A DNA stretch of 64,000 bases from Microglena sp. YARC (GCA_022414725.1 CM039462.1:46695885-46759884), one strand, 5' to 3'; shown: positions 43,133 to 52,908, numbered from the stretch's first letter. The notes: generated by a model not told the origin, from the letters alone. A program made the numbers and translations.

Positions 43133-43991
43133 ATTTTAATGAAAAAATGGGGGTCACATCCTCGATGGCAGATTACCATATTTACCTTTGATCTCCCGGA
43201 TATATGTTGTTTGCATGGCTGCCCTGTCAGCTGAGTAGGTAACAATATCCTTCCTTGTTAGCCGTGGCTCATGGTCGACGGCAAGTGCGGAGGCTGAACT
43301 ATGCTGCCTCTAATCAGGCACTCCCAGGCCCACGTCAACGCACTCTCTATGAGGTGTGGGGACTAAATAATCATCATGAGGTGGAGGGCTGGAGGCCCGC
43401 CCCACCTGTGCCCGGGCTGGAGCCCTTGCCGTGGCTGATTTGGGGGACCCGTGTCGCTGGATTCGTTGCCATTGGGGCGCCCCCGCCCGAATGGGAAGAC
43501 GCTGTGGACTCTTCTCATCCCTTCAGTAGCCATGGAGCGAGGACCCAGGGTCAACATGGGGTCTCCCCCCCCCCCACACACACTTTATCGCCTCAGGATC
43601 AGGGTACTTCAGGAGGATCCCCAGCTCTGCTGCCTGAGACGCTACCGATTGTATAGCCTGCATCATGCGACGCAACGGACCCTTCCTTCTGGTCAACGGA
43701 CCCTCCCCACGTTGCGTCCTGCGACCCAACCGACCCGCAACCGGCCCATAGCCGACCCAGTGCCTGCGTCCTGCGACACAGCCAACCCACAAACACACAA
43801 GCCTGAAACCCTAAAACCCAAACGGGGCATGAAGTTTAGAAAAGCCCCGGAAGCTAAAAACCTAACCCCCCAAAACCTAAACCCTAAACGGGGCATGGAG
43901 TTGGGGAAGCCTTTTTGTTCGCTTGCATTGGGGAAGATAACCGTTCAGCTCCCGCGCTTGAGCTCGGCCTGTATATTGCATGGAGGACAGT

Positions 43992-44285
43992 TGAAAAAGC
44001 ATACCGGGCCTAATCGCTATGTTGATAATTGTTTCAGAAACGGTAACGCGAACTTTACTCATAGAACACAGCTTCCTACGTCATCAGGGTGCAACATAAT
44101 GCACAACGTGAAATAGAGTAGCAAAACACTTATTCTTAAGTCTGAATGCTAGGGACTACACCATTCGAATTTCTTATGTAACCTTCTCGCTACTCATTCT
44201 CCTTCTTAGCATTCGCGTAGCGCATTCGCATCCTCCTGCGTCTGCGCTACCGAATGATACCACCTGCTCTCTGTTTCGTGCAGTT
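43992..44285. other. no feature recognised
   Basis: Unique-looking DNA beginning at the abrupt end of the satellite. No repeat or gene was seen. Confidence 0.5.
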
Positions 44286-45644
44286 TTGGTCAACTCTCCC
44301 CGAAACTGCAACCAAACAGGAGCTCATGCTTCCGCAGAGGCGATGCTGCTATCGAAGTGGCTGTCTTCAACATCTGACGCGAGTCGCAGCAATCGCTGTG
44401 ATCGCAGGGTGATATGCGGTTATTTTGGTCGGCTGCACCTCTGGGCAGTCGGAAGTATGAATTTCCGGACAGAATGCGCCTCTCCCTGGACTTCCCAACA
44501 GGGGGGGATGCAAAGCGCGTATCCCTGGTGCATTCTTGATGGTCGCTGCCAGGAGCGAAGGCTCCATGCAATCGAGAAACCTACTAACGAACACTTTCCC
44601 CTCCATGCAGGTACCAGGACAGCTACCTGCTTTTTCGAACGCGACCTTCCCACCGAGCGTCACATTACCCTTCTGAACGCGGACCCGCAGACCGATCGTC
44701 ATAAACGACTCCTGGCAACTACCACAAATACTAAGGCCTCATCACTCGAACAGCTCAAGCGCGACACAACTTGCCCAATCATGTACACAATTAGCCCCCG
44801 TGCCGCACAAGAATTGCATAAGCAAGGAGAGTCGAAACAAGAAAAGCCGAAGCAGGGTAAGATCCATACTAGCGGCTCTGCGAATATAGAACACCGCCTT
44901 GCTACCAATTCCAACCTAACGCGACCATGCGATCAGGGCAATGCAGCGAACTCAGATCACCAACCTGCCGCCAGGACCCACATGAGACGATTTCTCAACC
45001 ATGCAACCATTCGACCAGGTGACCATGCCAACACCCAAAATCTAGATCACCAACTTGCTGTCAATACCCACCTGAAGAGACCATGCCACCTTGCAATCAT
45101 ACCATCGTACGACCCTTCACACACAGCATGCCCCCACCAAAAAGTCATCATCATAATAAACACCAAGTCTCCCCCCAAAGGAGCACAAGCCTCTCTCCAA
45201 AAGAGCACAAGTCTTCCTCCAAAGAAGCAACAAGCCTCTCTCCAAAAGAGCACAAGTCTTCCTACAAAGAAGCAACAAGCCTCATTACAAACGAGCACAA
45301 GTCTTCCTACAAAGAAGCAACAAGCCTCATCACAAACGAGCACAAGTCTTCCTACAAAGAAGCAACAAGCCTCATTACAAACGAGCACAAGTCTTCTTAC
45401 AAAGAAGCAACAAGCCTCATTACAAACGAGCACAAGTCTTCCTACAAAGAAGCAACAAGCCTCATTACAAACGAGCAAGTCTTCCTACAAAGGAGCAACA
45501 AGCCTTCCTCCAAAGAAGCACAAATCTTCCCCCAAAGAAGTAACAAGCCTTACCACAAAGAAGCTAAAGCCCCTCTCCCCAAAAGCATCCAGTAGAGTAG
45601 GCACCCTGGCCCAATATGTACACCTGCTGAATTCACACCAGTAG
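44286..45644 (+). CDS. 452-codon hypothetical ORF with 15-residue repeats
   Basis: A long uninterrupted frame. The first 290 residues are hydrophilic with no recognised domain. Residues about 300-425 are tandem copies of a 15-residue K-K-Q-Q-A-S-L-Q-T-S-T-S-L-P-T type unit encoded by the 45-bp minisatellite. A 45-bp period keeps all frames open, so length alone is weak evidence. The last codons run into the viral insert at 45626. It could be a real low-complexity protein gene truncated by the integration. Confidence 0.3.
   Translation: MVNSPRNCNQTGAHASAEAMLLSKWLSSTSDASRSNRCDRRVICGYFGRLHLWAVGSMNFRTECASPWTSQQGGMQSAYPWCILDGRCQERRLHAIEKPTNEHFPLHAGTRTATCFFERDLPTERHITLLNADPQTDRHKRLLATTTNTKASSLEQLKRDTTCPIMYTISPRAAQELHKQGESKQEKPKQGKIHTSGSANIEHRLATNSNLTRPCDQGNAANSDHQPAARTHMRRFLNHATIRPGDHANTQNLDHQLAVNTHLKRPCHLAIIPSYDPSHTACPHQKVIIIINTKSPPKGAQASLQKSTSLPPKKQQASLQKSTSLPTKKQQASLQTSTSLPTKKQQASSQTSTSLPTKKQQASLQTSTSLLTKKQQASLQTSTSLPTKKQQASLQTSKSSYKGATSLPPKKHKSSPKEVTSLTTKKLKPLSPKASSRVGTLAQYVHLLNSHQ
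45181..45560. repeat. 45-bp minisatellite, about eight units
   Basis: AAGCCTCATTACAAACGAGC followed by ACAAGTCTTCCTACAAAGAAGCAAC repeats every 45 bp, nearly identical in the middle and diverging at both edges. Confidence 0.93.
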
Positions 45645-46174
45645 AATTACCATAACCAATGGGCACATTGCCAGGACCAAGAAGACTTTTGGACACAGAT
45701 TGCCAACTCCAAATAGTCTCCTCCATGTCAGCAATTTCAGATTTAAATAGATAGATCAGCTGCAGTACGTTTCCTGGTGCCACCTATGGTCACCGAGGAC
45801 CGTTTAAAATTAATAGAGTCGTTCATGGCGACAGAAGGTAAATCAAAATCTAACTTCTTTGGTATAAGATCTCCTCCGAAATCTCTTTTTCTATTGCGAT
45901 AATTAGCTGGACCTTGACGGCCTTGCGACAATCGATGAACAGCTGCGTCAATTGCTTGACAAGCGTTTGCACCTTGACGTCTAGCTTCGTCAACAGCTAA
46001 TCTCCAAGCGTATTCTCCTACAGCACCACGAACCTCACCTACGATTACTTCAAAAGGTGTTCGAGGAGTAGCTAATTGCATCGATTATAACCGAAGCGTT
46101 CGACGACGATAAGTACTAGGGCGACGGCGGTAGATGCGAGGGCGGCGGAACGTGCTGCGACGACGGTATGCCAT
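45640..46174 (-). pseudogene. viral capsid 5' part (left terminal repeat copy)
   Basis: It starts with a 29-codon Arg-rich frame (46085-46174), then a frame from 46081 encoding the capsid N-terminal region. This is interrupted near 45745 by a 4-base GATA duplication. The insert edge truncates the gene at about 45626. Confidence 0.75.
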
Positions 46175-46291
46175 TGCGAAAGCAACATAAATGAATACCT
46201 GTAGGTCGCGCAAGCTTAAATAGGACTAGACTCGCCTCAGACAAATCTCTAGTTGATCAATTGTCAACTCCGTAGCAAGAGTCCTGCATAG

Positions 46292-46938
46292 CTCACGATA
46301 CACGCATCTACTACCATCCTTGTCAAGGGGGCTAGGGGACCTGGTAGAGTGACTGCCCAGACCATTGTTGACTACATCAAGGCTAACCCCCAGACTACTA
46401 TGGATGAGATTGAGGGGGAGTTCACTGCTTACTGCATGATGCACTATGAGAGAGTGCAGAACACTTTGCTCAGGTCTAAGAGGGTCAAGTTTGATGACAG
46501 TGCATTTGTTGCCAGGGCTTGGCAGGAGTATATCTTGCAGAAGATCAGGGCTGATGCTGATGACAGGACCATTTACTGGGTGACTGATGCTGTGGGGGAG
46601 GCAGGCAAGAGCAGGCTTGCTAAGCATTTGGTGGCAGAGCACAAGGCTATTCAGTTGGGTGGCAGGCATGCAGACATGGCTTTGATTTACAGGAACAGCC
46701 TGGCTCCTGTTGTCATTTTTGATGTGTCCAGGAGTGAGAAGGAGTTCTCCCATGATGTGTACTCCATGGCAGAGAACCTGAAGAATGGTACAGTGATCAG
46801 TTCTAAGTACCAGTCTGAGTCCCTGATGTTCAAGCCTCCCCATGTGATTGTGTTCAGCAACAGGACTTGGGACAGGAGCATGTGGACTATCACCAGGGTG
46901 GTGGAATTTGACTTGGCAGATCCTAAGTGGCATGTCAG
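46292..46938 (+). pseudogene. rep: CRESS Rep, SF3 helicase domain, N-terminus missing
   Basis: The frame is open from 46292. It has Walker A (GEAGKS), Walker B (VVIFDVSR) and motif C (VIVFSN) in the order and spacing of the superfamily 3 helicase of CRESS-DNA virus replication initiators. The rolling-circle endonuclease domain that should precede it (about 100-130 residues with HUH and a catalytic Tyr) is absent: a stop lies at 46289 and the DNA upstream belongs to the capsid promoter region. The gene is then split by a LINE; its C-terminus resumes at 48017. Confidence 0.87.
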
Positions 46939-48016
46939 TATCATGGAAGAGCTGGGTAGAACCCCGTTGTGTTTTGCTTGGCTTAAACAAGCTTTGCGCT
47001 TCTGGAACAAGACCATACATAAAGAACCTGAGGATCTCATTATAATGGCTCTTGAGGAATCTTTTGACTCCAACACTGGCTGGGTTCATGACTTGCGTTG
47101 TGCTCTCCACAAGCTAGGATCCAGTAAAAACATCAACATTTTGGAGGCTGTCGATGTCGAAGGTATTATGTCTGAAGTTTTTGAGTCATGGAGGTTTAAG
47201 TACCAAGTGACACCAATGCAGTTAGAGACATCCCTGATGAGAGAAGGGTTGGCTTTAAACGCCTCCGATACCAAAAATGGTTCGCAGCCAACAGCAATGA
47301 TGAGAATGGCTTGATTCCCTTTACATCCGCCTTACATAAGCAGGATCAGATTCGTTCTATAGCACAGTTTAGAATGGGTTCCCATTGGCTGAACACAGAA
47401 AAGAATGAGGGTGGTGGATAGAGCACACATCCCTCGCTCAATGAGACACTGTCAAATGTGTGGGTTCCAAAAATCTGAGGATGAAATGCATATGTTTGAG
47501 TGCCCTTTTTATAATGATATTCGCCTCCGCTACCAGAAGCTGTTTACAGATATTTATAGGCATGTCCATGAGGATACCGACTTAACCGTATGGAATGTGG
47601 AATTCTGCGATTCCACATTCAGAACCTTTATGAATGGAAATGGCACTAAGTCTTTTTGGAGCAACCTAGCCGACTATCTTTCTACTTGTAGAAGAGCAAG
47701 ACAGGAAGCCCTGGACTGCTTAGTGGCACCGTAATTTATTATCCCTTTTTTTTCTTCTTGAGACTTCTCATTTGTTAGCTTCTTACCTCCGCCACTGTAA
47801 GTGGTTGAGATCTGGGTCCTGCTCTAAGGGGTTTTAATACCTACGCCACCAAAACGGTGGTTGGGAGTTTGGTTTGTTTGTCCTCGACACACCCCTGATG
47901 TAATGGGGTTTTTTGCTTTGTGGGTGCTTTTTCTTTTTGTTTAAAGCACAGAGTCTCATACACCCTCGCGGTGTCAAGTAGACTTTAACATGTAATGTAA
48001 TGTAATGTAATGTAAT
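46939..48016 (+). mobile_element. LINE copy C inserted in viral rep
   Basis: 5' end at TATCATGGAAGAGCTGGG, within about ten bases of where copy A starts. It has the same C-terminal ORF2 region (to 47734, with one extra A near 47402), 3' UTR and (TGTAA)n tail of about five units. The viral frame stops and resumes on either side. No clear target duplication was seen. Confidence 0.92.
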
Positions 48017-48184
48017 GTGATGCCTGAAGCTGTGGTAGTGGAGGAGGAGGTGGAAGTGGAGGAGCCTGCAGCACCAGCTCCTTCTGCAGACTTGGGGGAC
48101 TTGGACTTTGACATTGATGAGTGGTTCCAGCAGAACTATTCAGTGGAGGATGTTGCAGCTATCACAGCTGCTAGGTTCATGTAG
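48017..48184 (+). pseudogene. rep: CRESS Rep C-terminal segment, beyond the LINE
   Basis: Resumes with a Glu/Val/Ala/Pro-rich acidic linker, then ...DLDFDIDEWFQQ..., ending at TAG 48182-48184. Codon style matches the upstream rep part (strong use of GG/AG-ending codons), unlike the LINE. That supports one split gene. Confidence 0.72.
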
Positions 48185-48743
48185 ATATGAACAAGGTGTG
48201 GGGCTCCTTGAAAGATGGAGCCTGTGACCTTTAACCGGTGTTTCTCAACACCACCAATACTTGATTAACACAAGCTCTTGCCAGAGAGGCTTTTATCCAT
48301 TCACCCAGGGTCCAAGGGCCCTTCCTGTTCATTCCACTTTCTAATGTGTGTGTTTTTTTGTTTGTTTTTTACAGAATTTTACAGAATAAGGTGTTTAATT
48401 GACGTTTATTGGACTAAGACCCCCCTCTTATCCCCCCTCTGAAGAGTGGGGGAAGTATTATCAGATCAGGAATTGAACCTGATTTGTGTTGAGACACAAC
48501 TCCCAGTCTGATAGGTGGTATTAAAAAATACCTTTTTTGTTTTTGTTTTTTTAAGCTGGGACTCCACTGGAACCATCCCTAAAGCAGTTCCTAACTACAA
48601 TGTCATAACTACCTGACTGGGTATTGGCACCAGCAGGTGGGGCAGTGGGACTCCAACTGGTTCAGAAATGTAATAATTAGTATTATTGGTCTGCAACTCA
48701 GGTGCATTGCACATGATAACAAGAAAGACTCTCTCCTCCCTGT
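48185..48743. promoter_or_regulatory. viral non-coding region between rep and cp 3' ends
   Basis: It contains several hairpins: GGCTCC/GGAGCC (about 48203-48224), CCCCCTCT/AGAGTGGGGG with one mismatch (about 48434-48455) and GGTATT/AATACC (48517-48532). There is also a tRNA-like fold at about 48459-48514. No canonical NANTATTAC origin nonamer was found; AAGTATTATC after the second hairpin is the nearest. Confidence 0.5.
48459..48514 (-). ncRNA. tRNA-like structure lacking a D arm
   Basis: Minus strand: a 7-bp acceptor-like stem TATCAGA/TCTGATA, a perfect 5-bp T stem TCAGG/CCTGA with loop TTCAATT (B-box-like GGTTCAATTCC), and a middle hairpin TTGTG/CACAA. About 56 nt in total. It may be a tRNA-like element or a chance fold. 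Confidence 0.35.
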
Positions 48744-50092
48744 CTACATCACAATAGAGTGTATTCTCAATGAGACTGTTGGTCTCTGTTTGATTCCAAC
48801 CAACACTACCAATATCAGTTTCCTAGTAATATTCCCTGCCTTTTCCTTCCATGCATAATCTCTGTAACGATCATGACGACTGAACATGTTAACATTCCTA
48901 ACATTGGTGCTATTAATGCTACTTGTAGAAACAGCAGAAGCATCACCATATGTAAGGCAGTCAACAACATATTTTTTATCTGAAATAATCTTAATTTTGT
49001 CTTTCCAGTCGTCATCAACATTAACACCAGTAATTGGATTGCCAATGTAAGGACGAGTATGGGCCAACAAGAAATGGTTCAAGGGATTATTTCTACCAAT
49101 AGGAAGGTCATTTACTCCTGGGGTGACACCCACAGTGGCGGTGACTGGAGCATTTTCTAGTGGCTGCATCTCAGAGGGTATACCTGAACAGACCATAACC
49201 CTATAAGTTAATGGGTACAAGGTTGACCCATAAAGATTAAGTCTAACATCAGTCCATTTATGAAATGTCCTATCAATGTTTTGAATAGGGGCTCCAGATT
49301 CTAATGGCCATCTTCCTCTTGAGGGTAACAGACCCAGCAGTTAAAGGAATGCCAGTAGTAGCCTGATTAGTAAAGAATTGATATCCAAATCTTCCTTTAT
49401 TACCCCCAGGATCATCACCAGGCTCTGGATTGAAATACACAAATCTAAATAAACCCTGGTTGAGGCAACCTAAGGTGTTGCTGACTGGAAATTCAGGATG
49501 CTGAGTCAATGACATCATATGAATGGGTACAGTCTCTACAGCTGTAACAGCTGAATTCACACCAGTAGAATTACCATAACCAATGGGCACATTGCCAGGA
49601 CCAAGAAGACTTTGGACACAGATTGCCAACTCCAAATAGTCTCCTCCATGTCAGCAATTTCAGATTTAAATAGATCAGCTGCAGTACGTTTCCTGGTGCC
49701 ACCTATGGTCACCGAGGACCGTTTAAAATTAATAGAGTCGTTCATGGCGACAGAAGGTAAATCAAAATCTAACTTCTTTGGTATAAGATCTCCTCCGAAA
49801 TCTCTTTTTCTATTGCGATAATTAGCTGGACCTTGACGGCCTTGCGACAATCGATGAACAGCTGCGTCAATTGCTTGACGAGCGTTTGCACCTTGACGTC
49901 TAGCTTCGTCAACAGCTAATCTCCAAGCGTATTCTCCTACAGCACACGAACCTCACCTACGATTACTTCAAAAGGTGTTCGAGGAGTAGCTAATTGCATC
50001 GATTATAACCGAAGCGTTCGACGACGATAAGTACTAGGGCGACGGCGGTAGATGCGAGGGCGGCGGAACGTGCTGCGACGACGGTATGCCAT
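48744..50092 (-). pseudogene. cp: viral capsid protein gene, near full length, frameshifted
   Basis: Frames in order: Arg-rich 29-codon start (50003-50092), 49999 downward, 49850-49557, 49635-49273, 49220-48744. The first frame is a basic arm (RRR, RRP, YRRR runs) like the DNA-binding N-terminus of circular ssDNA virus capsids. It ends at a stop, followed at once by a new Met in another frame, identically in both cp copies. Downstream blocks are beta-rich in appearance with IRIW and TFHKW-like segments around 49230-49290. At least three indels separate the frames. Assignment as capsid rests on position, strand and the Arg-rich arm. Confidence 0.7.
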
Positions 50093-50267
50093 TGCGAAAG
50101 CAACATAAATGAATACCTGTAGGTCGCGCAAGCTTAAATAGGACTAGACTCGCCTCAGACAAATCTCTATACTAACCTTACCTGTGAAGCCTAGCTAGCC
50201 CGACCCCCCATCCAACCTTCCCTTGTCTGCTGAACTCCACGCACCACGCCCCTGCCTCCCCTCCCAG

Positions 50268-50483
50268 GCTCTGCGAGCCGGCATCAAGGCCAAGGTGCCT
50301 TTCACCATCTCCCCCTGGATCTGAGCAGATCCCGCGCCACCGATTGCCCGCGACGGCATGATCAACACTTCCAACAGCTGGGAGGCACTGTCTTGTCCAA
50401 CTCTTGCGGACCCTGCATTGGCCAGTGGAAGCGCACTGATGTTGCAAGGGAGAGGCCAACTCCATTATCACCTCCTTCAACAG
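50268..50483 (+). pseudogene. aconitase exon (CGPC cluster segment)
   Basis: Starts after CTCCCAG with ALRAGIKAKVPFTIS, ends ..ITSFN + AG at GTGAAC. Extra bases near 50334-50360 shift the frame, but the two Cys of CGPC are retained. Confidence 0.82.
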
Positions 50484-50651
50484 GTGAACTCAGCAGTTAG
50501 TTAACTTAAGTGTACTTACTTAATACTAGTTAGTAAGGTAGGTAGACTGTTCTGGTTAGGGCGCCTTAGTTTTCCACTTATCAGGGTAAGCTTAGCAGGT
50601 GGTTATCATCATCACCTCCATGTGCGGCTAGAAACTTAGCCGTCCGAAGGT

Positions 50652-50790
50652 ATGGCCACCCATGCTTTCAAAATATTGCCTGACATCAGCTATGTCCCTG
50701 ATTCTGACGCCCATGCTTTTAAAACATTATCTGACACCGCTTATTATGCTCCCTGGTTTCCGCGACTGATGCTTTCAAAACACCGCCTTA
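50652..50790 (+). repeat. exon-start copies in aconitase intron 1
   Basis: Three diverged copies of the CACCCATGCTTTC(G/A) block of the next exon (about 50915) lie near 50668, 50713 and 50767, about 50 bp apart. Confidence 0.6.
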
Positions 50791-50878
50791 CTCCATGCCC
50801 CCCCCCCCCCCCCCCTCTATCCTCTCCATCACCCCCAACCCCATCCCGCACCCACTCACCCATACACCTTCTGCACAG

Positions 50879-51209
50879 GAAACTTTGCCGCCCGTAACGA
50901 TGGCAACCCATCCACCCATGCTTTCGTCGCCTCACCGAGCTGACCACTGCCTTTGCCATTGCCGGCGACCTGACCTTCACCCCGACAAGGACACCCTGGT
51001 CGGTGCCCGATGGCAAGGAGATTACCTCGAGTCTCCCTATGGGGACGAGCTTCCGCTCTGGCTTCGACGCTGGTGTAGATACATACAGGGCCCCCCCGCC
51101 GTCGATCCACTGTCTCCATCAAGGTGGACCCCTCTTCTAACCGCCTTCAGATCCTGAGCCCTTCACGCCCATTGGTGACGTCAATCAGGATGCTGCCGTC
51201 CTGATCAAG
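50879..51209 (+). pseudogene. aconitase exon (RNDGNPSTHAFV segment)
   Basis: After CTGCACAG. Contains NDGNP.THAFVASPE and IAGDLTF, ending ..AAVLIK at GTAAGC. An extra A near 50881 and C-run length changes near 51090 break the frame. Confidence 0.82.
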
Positions 51210-51261
51210 GTAAGCAGTGGTTTGTGCACAAACCTACTAAGCTTTAAACCCTACACCACCC

Positions 51262-51620
51262 TACACCGCAGGTCAAGGCTAGTGCGCCACTGACCACATC
51301 TCGCTCTACTTAGTTCAATAAATAAACGAAGATTTAAACCCTACAACCAACACCAACCCTGTGGGTGCGCAGGTCAAGGGCTAGTGTACCACTGACCGCA
51401 TCTGGCACTACTTATTTCAATAAATCAAACGAAGCTTTCAACCCTACACACCAACCTACACCACCCTACCACCGGCAGGTCAATGGCAAGTGCATCCATG
51501 GGCAGCATCCTCGCACTTATTTCAATATATCACTAAGCTTTCAACCCTACACCACCAACCTACATCAACCCTACACGCAGGTTAAGGGCTAGTGGCACCA
51601 CTGCCCACACATATCGCACT
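51262..51620 (+). repeat. four extra copies of an aconitase exon 5' boundary
   Basis: GCAGGTCAAGG(G)C(T)AGTG(C)(A/G)CCACTGACC-type blocks near 51268, 51371, 51476 and 51577 repeat the acceptor and first codons of the exon at 51676. Each is about 100 bp from the next, with an AAACCCTACACCACC spacer. Confidence 0.88.
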
Positions 51621-51675
51621 ACTTACTTCAATAAATCAACTAAGCTTTAAACCCTACACCACCCTACGGCCGCAG

Positions 51676-51863
51676 GTCAAGGGCAAGTGCACCACTGACC
51701 ACATTTCCATGGCTGGTCCCTGGTTGAAGTACCTCCCGTGGCCATCTGGACAACATCTACAAACAACATGTTGATCGGTGCCATCAACATTGTCAACGAC
51801 AAGCCCAAACGCTGTAATTAACTTGATAAATGGAGCCGAACCCCCTGTCCCAGACACTGCCAG
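51676..51863 (+). pseudogene. aconitase exon ([10 protein letters not shown] segment)
   Basis: After [27 protein letters not shown]..., ending ..PDTA + AG at GTATGT. One or two indels near 51735 and 51810. Confidence 0.84.
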
Positions 51864-52019
51864 GTATGTGGCTGCTGCTGGCTTGAACTCAGGGCTGCTT
51901 CAGGGTTGTGTTTTTTGACAGATTCAAAATATGGAAGTTGAATAAGTATCCCAGTTTAATTTAGTGCAATCCAGATAACAATTTTAATACTAATTAATAA
52001 ATGACCGTCCGATAATCCC

Positions 52020-52186
52020 ATCAGGGATACATAATAACAACCATTTAGCCGTCTTACATACACTTACACTTACACACAGCCACCTCTATCCTGTCTTATA
52101 TACAAACACACTTACACACAGCCACCTCTATCCCGTCTTACATACATATATACACTTACAAACAACCCACTCTGCTGTCCCCCTAG
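52020..52186 (+). repeat. acceptor-side repeats in aconitase intron 3
   Basis: CACTTACA(C/A)ACA(G/A)CCACCTCTATCC(T/C)GTCTTA(T/C)ATAC recurs about three times up to the exon at 52187. It copies the polypyrimidine region but not the exon. Confidence 0.75.
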
Positions 52187-52413
52187 GTTCTACAAGAAGG
52201 AGGGTCTCCCTTGGGTTGTGGTTGGTGATGAGAACTACGGAGAGGGTTCTTCTCGTGAGCACGCAGCTCTCGAGCCCCGCCACTTGGGTGGTGTTGCCAT
52301 CATTGTCAAGTCTTTCGCACGCATCCACGAGACCAACTTGAAGAAGCAGGGTATGCTGCCCCTCCGTCTTCTCCGACCCCAAGGGACTACGATAAGATTG
52401 ACCCCACTGATAA
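52187..52413 (+). pseudogene. aconitase exon ([18 protein letters not shown])
   Basis: After CCCCCTAG. Carries the most conserved aconitase segment, in frame. An extra C around 52360 shifts the end. Donor GTGAGT at 52414. Confidence 0.87.
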
Positions 52414-52680
52414 GTGAGTTTGCACAATGGCATGGGATGGTGAAAGGCGAGGTTTGGTAGAGAGCAAAGCTGTTTTTGGTGGCTTGTCTGAGCAGATATC
52501 CTAGCCTAGGGTGGTGAAGGGCAGGGTTAGGCTGAGACCAGAGATTGGACCCCACTGACAGGTGAGTTTTGAACTGGGATGTTGAAGGGGTGGGTTGATA
52601 GAGCGCGGGGTTGGTTGAGACAGAGCGTGGGCCCCATTACAAGGTTAGTAAACTGTGATGGGACAGGAGAAGTGAAGGGT
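52414..52680 (+). repeat. copies of an aconitase exon 3' boundary
   Basis: The true end GATTGACCCCACTGATAAGTGAG (about 52395) recurs as ATTGGACCCCACTGACAGGTGAG (52546) and GGGCCCCATTACAAGGTTAGT (52629), each followed by related GGGATGGTGAAGG-like intron sequence. Confidence 0.82.
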
Positions 52681-52908
52681 GTTTTCAAGCCCGTTCCCTT
52701 GGATGTGGATTCTCTTGATAGTAGCAAGAGGCAGTGGGAATCCACTCATGCGTGTCGCTAATTAGATGACGAGGCATTTGGCTGCCTTATGAGACCAACT
52801 CGTTGAAGTAGAGTAATGCTGCCCACAGAGACCATAATTCGGTATCACTGTTCGAACTATGATCCTGTACTCTACGACCTTCTAACACATGTACCTCCTG
52901 TCTTGTAG

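Larger units (their letters stand above)
41047..43991. repeat. tRNA-bearing satellite array, short units (1148 bp)
   Basis: Units repeat exactly every 1148 bp (for example CTATGAGGTGTGGGG at about 41054, 42199 and 43348). They lack the 1.5 kb of the long unit between two copies of GATTCGTTGC, and the join in all three units reads GCTGGATTCGTTGCCATTGG. The third unit breaks off at GGAGGACAGTTG before the tRNA pair. Confidence 0.93.
45626..50169. mobile_element. endogenous CRESS-DNA virus, more than unit length
   Basis: A 620-bp direct repeat bounds the insert (45626-46251 and 49550-50169; six small indels, all extra bases in the left copy). Between them lie a plus-strand rep and a minus-strand cp. 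Subtracting the LINE (46939-48016) leaves about 2.85 kb per circle, a usual size for such viruses. The repeat is what integration of a permuted or concatemeric circle leaves. The host is presumably the alga itself; the relation to named families was not searched. All genes are broken. Confidence 0.87.

Noticed and set aside
41060..43656. Protein-coding genes in the satellite (frames of 130-260 codons)
   Set aside because: Frames change between near-identical units through single-base indels, and they cross the tRNA and homopolymer segments.
45743..46081. Stand-alone host gene at the left viral repeat
   Set aside because: It is identical to the capsid 5' region at 49550-50092 apart from small indels.
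46349..47314. A 321-codon fusion of viral helicase and LINE protein
   Set aside because: The frame happens to stay open across the LINE insertion point. The two parts have separate homologues in the window and the Rep C-terminus resumes after the LINE.
48815..48830. AATATTACT as a CRESS replication nonamer
   Set aside because: It lies inside the capsid coding frame and is not in the loop of a hairpin.
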